From: JBBDXI01 sp040902425
GTDB lineage: Bacteria > Planctomycetota > Phycisphaerae > Phycisphaerales > UBA1924
Assembly (NCBI GenBank): GCA_040902425.1
Contig: JBBDXI010000050.1
Location: 1-27,736, forward strand
DNA length: 27,736 nt
Reading direction: 5' to 3'
In this document: piece after piece, positions 8,101 to 14,353 of the stretch
Layout: each line of letters starts with the position of its first letter
How positions within the stretch are numbered: position 1 is the stretch's first letter
Translations under genes and position numbers: made by a program
Notes under the pieces: generated by a model
What the model was told of the DNA's origin: nothing
The model's database searches: none
What the model saw: the letters and a program-made list of their open reading frames with translations, nothing else

Positions 8101-9123
8101 CGCGATGCGCTTGCCGCTGGGAGAGATGCTCCACCCCTGGATGAACTCGGCCGCGTTCACCTGGCGAGAGCGGATCATCGGGCGGTCGCCGGGGATGGTC
8201 ACGTTGATCTGTTTCGGCGTGGGGTTGGCGCCGGCGGCATCGACCACGTACCGCCCCGAGCCCGCCTGGAAGACGATCTCGCCCCGCCCCCCCGCCCCCC
8301 CCCCGGGGCCGATGCTGGGCCACTTGACGTCGTGGTCCTTGAGCGCCGTCACCTGCCGTCGCTTGCCCGTCCCCGAGTGGTACTCCCAGATGTTCAGGCG
8401 GTGCGCGGCGCCGTTGCCCGAGCCCTCATCCGAGAGGTAGTAGACGCGGTCGTTCCACCACATCGGGATCGAGTCGGTCCCCTCCCACTCGGTGATCTTC
8501 TTCGAGCTCTTGTCGCGCAGGTTGAAGAGCCACACATCCGTCGCCATCCCGCCCCGGTAGCGCTTCCACGTGCGGAAGTCGGTCGTGTGGGGCGTGTAGG
8601 CCAGCCACGAGCCGTCGCCGCTGATCGCCCCGTTGGCGCCGTACGGCACGCTCACCTGCTCGAACATCCCGCCCGCCGCGGGCACCGTGAACAGCTGCGT
8701 CTGCCGGCGGAGCCCCCCGAGCCCGGAGGTGTAGAACAGCAGCGAGCGCCCATCCGGCGTCCAGTCGCAGAGGGTCTCGCCCGAGGGGTGGTGGGTCACC
8801 CGCGTGGCGATGCCGCCCTCTACGGGGATGGTGTAGAGGTCGCGGTTCCCGTCGTAGTTGCCCACGAAGGCCACCGTCTTGCCGTCCGGGCTGAACTTGG
8901 GGAACAGCTCCTGGCCGGTGGCCGTCGTCAGCCGACTCGCCGGCCCGCCCGCCCGGGGCGCCAGCCAGATGTCCCCCGCGTACACGAACGCCACGTGCTC
9001 CCTGCTCACGTCGGGGTACCGCAGCATCCCGCCCTGGGGCGTGACATCCGCCAGCGTGCCGCAGGCCGCGAGAAGAACCGCGGCCGCGCTCAGGCGGCCG
9101 GACAGAATCATCGGGCTGTTCAT
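5188..9123 (-). CDS. Tricorn-type S41 protease with an inserted beta-domain
   Basis: A 1311-residue exported peptidase related to archaeal tricorn, which degrades peptides released by larger proteases. In order: a signal peptide (LLAAC gives a possible lipobox at Cys21, or signal peptidase I cleavage after TLA); beta-propeller blades with WSPDGK-type repeats (e.g. FSPDGKTVAFVG, WTPDGRSLLFY, WSPDGKWIAYFG, WSPDSKRIAFAD); a helical core with His873 in DPGMHGVDW; a PDZ domain about residues 965-1020; and an S41 domain with Ser1185 in NGLAGSGGDAF and Glu1243 in WGIEGHGVDPD. His, Ser and Glu match the tricorn catalytic set. Unusual are a Lys/Glu-rich linker plus a roughly 110-residue beta-domain (DPVTGTWEGRATG through GQLTGKAVSDG) near residues 580-735, within the second propeller, and a second charged linker near 1018-1060. 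ATG 9123 starts the signal peptide; an upstream extension would precede it with Arg/Pro-rich sequence. Confidence 0.92.
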   Translation of the reverse strand: MNSPMILSGRLSAAAVLLAACGTLADVTPQGGMLRYPDVSREHVAFVYAGDIWLAPRAGGPASRLTTATGQELFPKFSPDGKTVAFVGNYDGNRDLYTIPVEGGIATRVTHHPSGETLCDWTPDGRSLLFYTSGLGGLRRQTQLFTVPAAGGMFEQVSVPYGANGAISGDGSWLAYTPHTTDFRTWKRYRGGMATDVWLFNLRDKSSKKITEWEGTDSIPMWWNDRVYYLSDEGSGNGAAHRLNIWEYHSGTGKRRQVTALKDHDVKWPSIGPGGGAGGRGEIVFQAGSGRYVVDAAGANPTPKQINVTIPGDRPMIRSRQVNAAEFIQGWSISPSGKRIAVEGRGDVWTLPAEQGSPRALTRTSGNAERDPSWSPDGKWIAYFGDATGEYELYLTQSDGQGPTHLITTDGSAPQVYRYNPVWSPDSKRIAFADKTGALYLSTLGEPGEDGGFGKAETTLVDTDPWSGRMTPSWSSDSAWIAYARDDEDNRQGVIWLYNVATGKKQRVTSTFFDDTSPTFDRKGDWLFFTSKRSFSPTYSELDTTFIYQGTMNLVAVPLRKDMDSPWAPKSDEEDWRAGGAKKDDADKAEKKDEKKDGEKKENGEKSDAAADDPVTGTWEGRATGPDPIPPGGMPFTLRLKLEKGNKVTGSITCPLFTGDLVPGTFDPATGRVDVLIPVENGEVALELTVKDGQLTGKAVSDGRDFPMTAQRAPAGKGEVAAADEGKGEKKGKAKEVVIDLDGMEARAVILPVPAGRFGRLAVNDKNQLIYARMPVGQGGEPGIKLFDLADEKKEEKTVAGGASNFELTADGKRALVIKGRTASIQDASAGSTAKNIPTAGMTALVEPREEWRQIFSDAWRIQRDFFYDPGMHGVDWKGMREHYGKMLADCSSRDDVSFVIAEMISELNVGHAYYSGGDIESGPSVGVGLLGCDFELVPAEGGEGGKPAAYRISRIYRGAEWDVDAKGPLTQPGVNVKEGDFLLAVNGVPVDPSQDPWRAFQGLAGRVTTITVSDTPVLDRAAAEAEAKLEAEAAKKEAGGGGADKAGKKDEDKDKPKKKTTGLRDVVVACLSSEDDLRYRAWIEAKRQYVEEKTGGKVGYVYVPDTGQNGQNNLFRQFYGQIGKQAVIIDERWNGGGQIPTRFIELLNRPVTNYWARRDGKDWMWPPDSHQGPKCMLINGLAGSGGDAFPSYFRQNKLGKLIGMRTWGGLVGISGNPGLIDGGNVTAPTFGFYKTDGNWGIEGHGVDPDIEVVDDPAKMQPSMANPYGADPQLDRAVELMLEEIRTRPFIPPAKPEYPDRSGMGLPEKDR

Positions 9124-9166
9124 AGGGGCGTTCCTCGGGTGCAGGATGGGCTCCGCTCCGCGGCAG

Positions 9167-9172
9167 AGGATA
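9167..9172 (-). promoter_or_regulatory. Candidate -10 box (TATCCT) for the tricorn-type gene
   Basis: Minus-strand GGTATCCTC, 43 bases before the ATG at 9123; TTTCCC lies 18 bases further upstream as a weak -35. The same GGTATCCTC occurs before the membrane protein gene at 23501, and TTATCCTC before the OPT gene. Confidence 0.4.
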
Positions 9173-9280
9173 CCCCGCCGCCCGCGGCGTGGGAAACCTG
9201 GGGCCCGGCCCCGGAGGTCTCGCCGCTGGGGGGAGTCATCGAGGCTCTCAAAGCGGCGGCGGGCGGGCGCGGGTAGCGGC

Positions 9281-10120
9281 TCACTCCCCAAGCATGGCGG
9301 CGATCTGCCGCCCCGCATCGTCACCCCGGGCCCGGGCAAACCCGGCCGCGGTCATCCCCTCGCGGGTCGCGGCGCCCGGGTTGGCGCCGGCGTTCAGCAG
9401 GGCGATCGCATTCTCCACCTGCCCCGCGCGGGCGGCGTGCATGAGCGGGGTGAGCCCATCCACCCCCGCGCTCTCGGGGTTGGCGCCGGCATCCAGGAGC
9501 AGCCGCAGCACCGCCGGGTCCGACGTGCCGCCGGCGCACAGCGCCGCCGCCGTGACCCCCAGCTCATCCGCCGGGTTCACCGAAGCCCCCGACGCCAGCA
9601 GCGCCTGCGCCGCCTCGCGGTGCCCGGCCATCGCCGCGTGCATCAGGGCGGTGCGCCCGCGGCTGTCCCGGGCGTCGACGGCCGCGCCCGCCCGGGCCAG
9701 CGCGACCACCGCGCCCACGCGGTTGGAGGCCCCCGCGAGCATCAGGGGCGTGCGCCCGTCGGCGGTCGGCGTCTCGGGCCGGGCCCCCGCCTTGAGCAGG
9801 GCCGTGATCGCCCCGGTCTTCCCCAGCGTCGCCGCGAACTGCAGGGGCGTGTATCCCGCTGCGCTCCCGGACATCGCCGGCCGCTCCGGGTCCGCCCCGG
9901 CCTTGACGGCCTCGGCAATGCCCTCCGCGCTCGCCGAGGCCACAGCGCCGAAGATCGCCCCCGCCCCCCCCGCCCCCCGCACGCCCTCCGCGGGTTGGTC
10001 GATCCGGGCCGCGGAGGCGGCGTTGAGGTTCCGGAGGATGTGCAGGGACACGAGCCCCCCGGCGACCATCGCGATCGCCAGGGCGGTCATCCGTCCCGAG
10101 GGGTGCGGCGTTGTGGTCAT
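9281..10120 (-). CDS. Membrane-anchored ankyrin-repeat protein
   Basis: A 279-residue protein. Residues about 11-30 (MTALAIAMVAGGLVSLHIL) form a single signal-anchor helix, placing the rest probably in the periplasm. From about residue 88 to the C-terminus lie about six ankyrin repeats, with the standard G-TPL--A---G----(V/I)--LL-AGA consensus: GYTPLQFAATLG, GRTPLMLAGAS, GRTALMHAAMAG, GVTAAALCAGG, GLTPLMHAARAG and GMTAAGFARARG. Ankyrin repeats mediate protein-protein binding; the partner is unknown. ATG 10120 is preceded by GGAAGGGG about 5-8 bases upstream. It lies between the EF-G-like gene (107 bases upstream) and the tricorn-type gene (157 bases downstream) on the same strand. Each gene has its own possible promoter or hairpin, so co-transcription is uncertain. 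Confidence 0.87.
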   Translation of the reverse strand: MTTTPHPSGRMTALAIAMVAGGLVSLHILRNLNAASAARIDQPAEGVRGAGGAGAIFGAVASASAEGIAEAVKAGADPERPAMSGSAAGYTPLQFAATLGKTGAITALLKAGARPETPTADGRTPLMLAGASNRVGAVVALARAGAAVDARDSRGRTALMHAAMAGHREAAQALLASGASVNPADELGVTAAALCAGGTSDPAVLRLLLDAGANPESAGVDGLTPLMHAARAGQVENAIALLNAGANPGAATREGMTAAGFARARGDDAGRQIAAMLGE

Positions 10121-10144
10121 GGCGTCCCCTTCCGTGGGTGTATC

Positions 10145-10163
10145 GGCGGGCCTCCTGCCCGCC
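10145..10163. repeat. Hairpin repeat GGCGGGC-ctcct-GCCCGCC
   Basis: A perfect 7-bp stem with a 5-base loop in the gap between the EF-G-like and ankyrin genes. It resembles the CTGGCGG-gcaag-CCGCCAG hairpin at 19259-19277 in build. It could serve as terminator of the EF-G-like transcript, but no T-tract follows. Confidence 0.55.
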
Positions 10164-10201
10164 CTGCCATTGGAACAGATCGGCCGCCGGCTGTCCAGTC
10201 G

Positions 10202-10218
10202 CCCCGGTCGGTCCGGGG
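10202..10218. terminator. Possible terminator hairpin after the EF-G-like gene
   Basis: CCCCGG (10202-10207) and CCGGGG (10213-10218) form a perfect 6-bp stem with a 5-base loop, 9 bases beyond the stop codon of the EF-G-like gene. No T-tract follows, so it may be a transcript-end stabiliser rather than a terminator. Confidence 0.4.
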
Positions 10219-10227
10219 ATGCCCCGC

Positions 10228-12312
10228 CTATTCCTCCTCGGCCCGCGGCTTGAACGCCGCCACCACCTCCGCCTGGATGTGCGGCGGCGTGAACTCGTCG
10301 TGGCTGTAGTCCATGGCGTACGTGCCCTGCCCCGCGGTGATGCTCTTGAGCTCGTTGGAGTAGTTGTGCAGCTCCCCCAGCGGGGCGACCGCGCGGATCA
10401 GGCAGGCATCGCCGCTGACCATCAGCGTGTCCTGCACCCGGCCGCGCTTGGTGGACATGTGCCCGGCGATGTCCCCCATGTACTTGGCGGGGACGGTCAC
10501 CTCGACCATGACGTAGGGCTCCAGCAGCTTGGGCCGGGCCTTCTGGACCGCGTCGATGAAGGCCTTGCGCCCGGCCGTGACGAACGCCACCTCCTTGCTG
10601 TCCACATCGTGGTACTTGCCGTCGTAGAGCGCGACGCGGACGCCGGTCATCGGGTAGCCCGCGACCGCCCCGTCGTGCATCACCTGGCGGACCCCCTTCT
10701 CGACCGCGGGCCAGTACTGGCGCGGCACCGTGCCGCCCACGACCTCGCTGACGAACTCGAAGCCATCCGGATGGTCAGCCGGGAGCGGCTCGATCCGCAG
10801 GTACACCTCGCCGAACTGCCCCGCGCCGCCCGTCTGCTTCTTGTGGCGGTGGTGCCCCTCGGCCCTGGAGGTGATCGTCTCCTTGTACGCCGTCTTGGGC
10901 GTGCTGGTGATCAGGTCGATCCCGTACTGGTCCTTGAGCTTCTCCAGTACCACCCGCAGGTGCAGCTCGCCCAGGCCGCGGATGACGGTCTGCTTGGTCG
11001 CCGGGATCCGCTCGAACTTGAAGCTGGGGTCCTCATCCTGCATCTTGGCGCAGGCGGAGGCGAACTTGGTCTCATCCGCGTGGTTCTTCAGCTCGACCGC
11101 GAGGCCGAACATGGCCTTGGGCATGGGCAGCGACTTGAGGTGGACGCTGTCGTGCTCGTGGCTGTCGTGGAGCACCGCGTTGAAGTGCAGCTCCTCGATC
11201 TTCGCCAGGGCGCCGATGTCGCCGGGCCCCAGGTCGTGGACCTCGACGTGGTCCTTCCCCTGGAGCTTGAACATGTGCCCGATGCGGACGGTCTTCTTCA
11301 CGTCGTTGACCAGGAGATCGACCTTGCTCTTCACCGTCCCGCTGTGGACCCGGAAATACGCCAGCTTCCCCACGAACGGGTCGGCCGTGACCTTGAACAC
11401 ATGGGCCACCACCTTGCCCGCGGGGTCGGGCCTGGGCACGTAATCCCGCTCTTCGGCCCCCGGCTCGGGCCGGATCACGAACTCCGGCGGCTGCACCTCC
11501 GTCGGCGCCGGGCAGAGGTCGGTGAGGATGTGCAACAGGTCATCCGCCCCCACGCCCGTCTTCGCCGAGACGAAGCAGATGGGGACGAGGTGCCCCTCGC
11601 CCAGGCACTTCTCGAAGGCCGCGTGCAGCTCGCTCTGGTCGAAGCTCTCCCCCTTCTCCAGGTACGTCTCCATCAGCCGCTCCTCGACCTCCACGATCTG
11701 CTCGATGATCGCCTTGTGGGCCTCGTGGACCGAGGAGAAGTCGGCCGCATCACCCGCGTCGTCCTTCCCGTCGTGGTCGAAGACGTTAACGATCCTCTTG
11801 CGGCCCTCCGCGGGGAGGTTGATCGGCAGGCACACGCTCCCGAACTGCTCCCGCAGCTCCCCCACCAGCGTCTCCAGGTCCGCCTCCGGCGACTCGATCT
11901 TGTTGACGATGATCATCCGCGGGATCCCGCGCTCGGTGGCGATGTTCATCAGCCGGCGCGTCCCGCTCTCGATCCCCCGCACCGCATCCACCACCAGCGC
12001 CACCGTCTCCACCGCGGGCATCGCCGCGATCGCGTGCCCCGCGAAGTCCGCCAGGCCCGGGGTGTCGATCAGGTTCACGTGCCGCCCGTGCCACTCGAAG
12101 TGCATCACCGCGGCCTGGAGCGAGTGCTTGTGGTGCTTCTCGCCCTCGGTCCAGTCGGAGACGGTGTTCCCCTCCTCCACCGTCCCCATGCGCTTGGTGA
12201 GGCCCGCCGCGAAGAGCAGGCGCTCGGCCAGGGTGGTCTTACCCGCATAGCTGTGCCCGACCAGGGCGACGTTCCGGATGGTGTCGGCGGAGACGGGGGC
12301 GCGTACGGCCAT
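10228..12312 (-). CDS. Elongation factor G-like GTPase (EF-G2 type)
   Basis: A 694-residue cytoplasmic translational GTPase with full EF-G layout: G domain, domain II (DPFVGKLAYFRVHSGTVKS), domain III (LGELHLRVVLEKLK), domain IV (GGAGQFGEVYLRIEPL; AGYPMTGVRVALYDGKYHDVDS) and domain V (LLEPYVMVEVTVP). G motifs: G1 GHSYAGKT (19-26), G3 DTPG (83-86), but G4 is NKIE (137-140) where nearly all relatives have NKxD. The switch I region, normally containing ERGIT, reads TEGEKHHKHSLQAA. These changes place it with EF-G-like paralogues rather than the housekeeping fusA; its exact role (translocation under stress, ribosome recycling or other) is unknown. ATG 12312 is preceded by AAGGAG at 8 bases; homology starts there. 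It is divergent from gltX and far from str-operon genes, as expected for a paralogue. Confidence 0.92.
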   Translation of the reverse strand: MAVRAPVSADTIRNVALVGHSYAGKTTLAERLLFAAGLTKRMGTVEEGNTVSDWTEGEKHHKHSLQAAVMHFEWHGRHVNLIDTPGLADFAGHAIAAMPAVETVALVVDAVRGIESGTRRLMNIATERGIPRMIIVNKIESPEADLETLVGELREQFGSVCLPINLPAEGRKRIVNVFDHDGKDDAGDAADFSSVHEAHKAIIEQIVEVEERLMETYLEKGESFDQSELHAAFEKCLGEGHLVPICFVSAKTGVGADDLLHILTDLCPAPTEVQPPEFVIRPEPGAEERDYVPRPDPAGKVVAHVFKVTADPFVGKLAYFRVHSGTVKSKVDLLVNDVKKTVRIGHMFKLQGKDHVEVHDLGPGDIGALAKIEELHFNAVLHDSHEHDSVHLKSLPMPKAMFGLAVELKNHADETKFASACAKMQDEDPSFKFERIPATKQTVIRGLGELHLRVVLEKLKDQYGIDLITSTPKTAYKETITSRAEGHHRHKKQTGGAGQFGEVYLRIEPLPADHPDGFEFVSEVVGGTVPRQYWPAVEKGVRQVMHDGAVAGYPMTGVRVALYDGKYHDVDSKEVAFVTAGRKAFIDAVQKARPKLLEPYVMVEVTVPAKYMGDIAGHMSTKRGRVQDTLMVSGDACLIRAVAPLGELHNYSNELKSITAGQGTYAMDYSHDEFTPPHIQAEVVAAFKPRAEEE

Positions 12313-12423
12313 AGGGGCACTCCTTGGCGGTCCAGAGCGGCCGGAGCCCGGCGGGTGCACGCACGACCCGAGAGGCCCGGCGCAGGGTGCTGACGTGTCG
12401 CCCGGGGCGGCCCGAGCCTGCCC

Positions 12424-12429
12424 AGTGTA
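12424..12429 (-). promoter_or_regulatory. Candidate -10 box (TACACT) for the EF-G-like gene
   Basis: Minus-strand GGTACACTGG, 111 bases before the ATG at 12312. It faces away from the gltX box of identical sequence at 12527-12532, so the two would form a back-to-back promoter pair about 100 bases apart. Confidence 0.4.
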
Positions 12430-12526
12430 CCGGGCGTCCGGTGAAGTCGGCGGGGCCCGCCTGAAAGACCGTGGAACCGCACGGGGCCGTACGCTCCATC
12501 GAACCCGTCCATTTTCCTCTCGCCCC

Positions 12527-12532
12527 TACACT
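12527..12532 (+). promoter_or_regulatory. Candidate -10 box (TACACT) for gltX
   Basis: CTACACTGAC ends 9 bases before the ATG at 12542. No Shine-Dalgarno sequence fits between, which points to a leaderless or very short-leader message. Confidence 0.42.
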
Positions 12533-12541
12533 GACGCCCTC

Positions 12542-14281
12542 ATGACGCCCACGACGCCGGATCACCTCGTCACCCGCTTCGCCCCCTCGCCGACCGGGCA
12601 CCTCCATATCGGCGGGGCCCGCACCGCCCTCTTCTGCTGGGCCTTCGCCCGCTCGCACCGCGATGCCCGGGGCCGGCCCGGCCGGTTCATGCTGCGGATC
12701 GAGGACACCGACGCCGCCCGCTCATCCGACGAGTCGGCCCGCGGGATCCTCGAGGACTTGGCGTGGCTGGGCATCGACTGGGACGACGGCCCTTCGCTGC
12801 ACTACCAGGGCCGCACCATCGGGGGCGACGAGCGCCACGTCGGGCCGTTCTTCCAGGCGCAGCGCCGGGACACCTACGACCGGTACATCCGGCAACTCGT
12901 GGAGCAGGAACGGGCCTACCCCGCCTTCGAGCGCGCCGAGGAGCTGGACGCCAAGCGCCGCGAGGCCACGGCAAAGAAGCAGACCTACCGCTACGACCGC
13001 GCAGCGCTCTCGATCCCGCTCCCGGACCGGCTCCGCCGCATGGCCAGCGGCGAGCCCCACGTCGTCCGCCTCCGCGCCCCGGACGATGCGCTGGTCGTGC
13101 ACGACGAGGTGCTCGGCGATGTCACCTACGCCGCGGGAGAGATGGACGACTTCGTCATCCGCAAGGCCGACGGTTTCCCGACCTACCACTTCGCGGTCGT
13201 CGTGGATGACGAGCTGATGGGCGTGACCCACGTCCTGCGCGCCCAGGAGCACCTCAACAACACGCCCCGCCACGTCGCGCTGCAGCGGGCCCTGGGCTTC
13301 CGCACGCCGGTCTACGGGCACATGCCCATCATCATGAACATGGACGGCTCGAAGATGAGCAAGCGGGACAAGGCCAGGGCCGCCCGCAAGGCCGCCAAGG
13401 ACGCCATGGCGAAGGACCCGAAGATGACGGCGGAGCTCCTCGCCGATTCGACCGCGCTGGATGTAGCGACCGTGAACGGGTTCCTCGCCGCCGAGAGCGA
13501 CGCCGTGGAGACGGCGGAGCTCTTCGGGCGGCACTTCGGCGTGGCATTGCCGGAGGTTGAGATCTGGGACTTCCGGCGCAGCGGGTACCTCCCCGAGGCC
13601 ATCGTCAACTTCGTGGCCCTGCTGGGTTGGAATCCGGGGATGAAGACGGCGGACGGGAAAGACCTCGAGAAGTTCGACGCGGCGTTCCTCGCCGAGCGAT
13701 TCTCGATGGACCGCATCGGGCGGGGAAACTCGAAGTTCGACCGCAGCAAGCTCCTCAACTTCAACGCCGCGGCCATCGGGGGCCTGAGCGACGAGCAGTT
13801 CGCCCGCCGCTGGCTCGAGTGGATGCTGGAGCATGAGGCCGAGGCGCACCGCGTCGTCTCGAAGCTCCCGCATGACCGCCTGCTGCTGCTGGCGCGCGCC
13901 CTCAAGCCGAGGGCCAAGACCTTCCGCGAGGCCCTCCGTTCCGCGGCCTTCGTCTTCACGAGCGACGAGGGCTTCCCGATGGACATGGCCGCGGTTGGCA
14001 AGCACCTGCTCGCCAACGACAAGGCCGGCGTGGGCGTGCTCAGGGAGTTCAAGCCGCGACTGGCCGCGATGGCCGACTGGAGCCCGGAGGCGATCACCGG
14101 GGCGCTCGAGGGCTTCGCGAAGGAAAAGGGGATGCCGAACCCAGGGTCGATCGCCCAGCCGCTGCGGGTCGCGCTCACCGGTTCGGGCGTGAGCCCGGGC
14201 CTCGGCGAGACCATGGCGGTGTTGGGCCGGGAGAGCTCGCTGCGGCGGATAGAGCGCTGTGTCGCTGAACTGGGGGCGTAG
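12542..14281 (+). CDS. gltX: Glutamyl-tRNA synthetase
   Basis: Class I aminoacyl-tRNA synthetase of 579 residues that charges tRNA-Glu with glutamate in the cytoplasm. The HIGH-type signature is FAPSPTGHLHIGGARTALF (HIGG at 22-25) and the KMSKS-type signature is DGSKMSKRDK (KMSKR at 271-275). Between them lie the expected GEPHVVRLRAP and FPTYHFAVVVDDELMGVTHVLRAQEHL blocks. The protein is about 80-100 residues longer than a typical bacterial GltX. Much of the excess is a segment of about 65 residues directly after KMSKR (about 278-342; Ala/Lys-rich helix, then TALDVATVNGFLAAES) before the usual GYLPEAIVNFVALLGW. A second, smaller addition is around TIGGDERHVGPFFQAQRRDTY. ATG 12542 lies 9 bases after TACACT and starts at the conserved N-terminus. 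glnS follows 72 bases downstream. Confidence 0.96.
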   Translation: MTPTTPDHLVTRFAPSPTGHLHIGGARTALFCWAFARSHRDARGRPGRFMLRIEDTDAARSSDESARGILEDLAWLGIDWDDGPSLHYQGRTIGGDERHVGPFFQAQRRDTYDRYIRQLVEQERAYPAFERAEELDAKRREATAKKQTYRYDRAALSIPLPDRLRRMASGEPHVVRLRAPDDALVVHDEVLGDVTYAAGEMDDFVIRKADGFPTYHFAVVVDDELMGVTHVLRAQEHLNNTPRHVALQRALGFRTPVYGHMPIIMNMDGSKMSKRDKARAARKAAKDAMAKDPKMTAELLADSTALDVATVNGFLAAESDAVETAELFGRHFGVALPEVEIWDFRRSGYLPEAIVNFVALLGWNPGMKTADGKDLEKFDAAFLAERFSMDRIGRGNSKFDRSKLLNFNAAAIGGLSDEQFARRWLEWMLEHEAEAHRVVSKLPHDRLLLLARALKPRAKTFREALRSAAFVFTSDEGFPMDMAAVGKHLLANDKAGVGVLREFKPRLAAMADWSPEAITGALEGFAKEKGMPNPGSIAQPLRVALTGSGVSPGLGETMAVLGRESSLRRIERCVAELGA

Positions 14282-14339
14282 TCGGTGGCCGCTCGCGTGA
14301 TCGAGGGGCGATCCTCCGAACGGTCGCGGCGCGGCTTCC

Positions 14340-14345
14340 TACCAT
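14340..14345 (+). promoter_or_regulatory. Candidate -10 box (TACCAT) for glnS
   Basis: TACCAT ends 8 bases before the ATG at 14354, in the 72-base gap after gltX. There is no Shine-Dalgarno sequence near the start. glnS may therefore have its own leaderless promoter besides read-through from gltX. The match is weak (4 of 6). Confidence 0.3.
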
Positions 14346-14353
14346 TCGCCCCC

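Noticed and set aside
6388..9276. Very long plus-strand open frame of 962 codons antisense to the tricorn-type gene
   Set aside because: It is a shadow created by high G+C: composition is Arg/His/Pro/Val-rich without motifs, while the minus-strand product has propeller, PDZ and S41 signatures.
5188..10120. Ankyrin protein and tricorn-type protease as a dedicated defence or toxin system
   Set aside because: The gap has its own promoter-like box, and both are common exported housekeeping-type proteins; there is no sensor, effector or immunity partner.
10111..12393. Plus-strand frame of 760 codons opposite the EF-G-like gene
   Set aside because: Antisense shadow; Leu/Arg/Val/Asp/His-rich with no recognisable motif.
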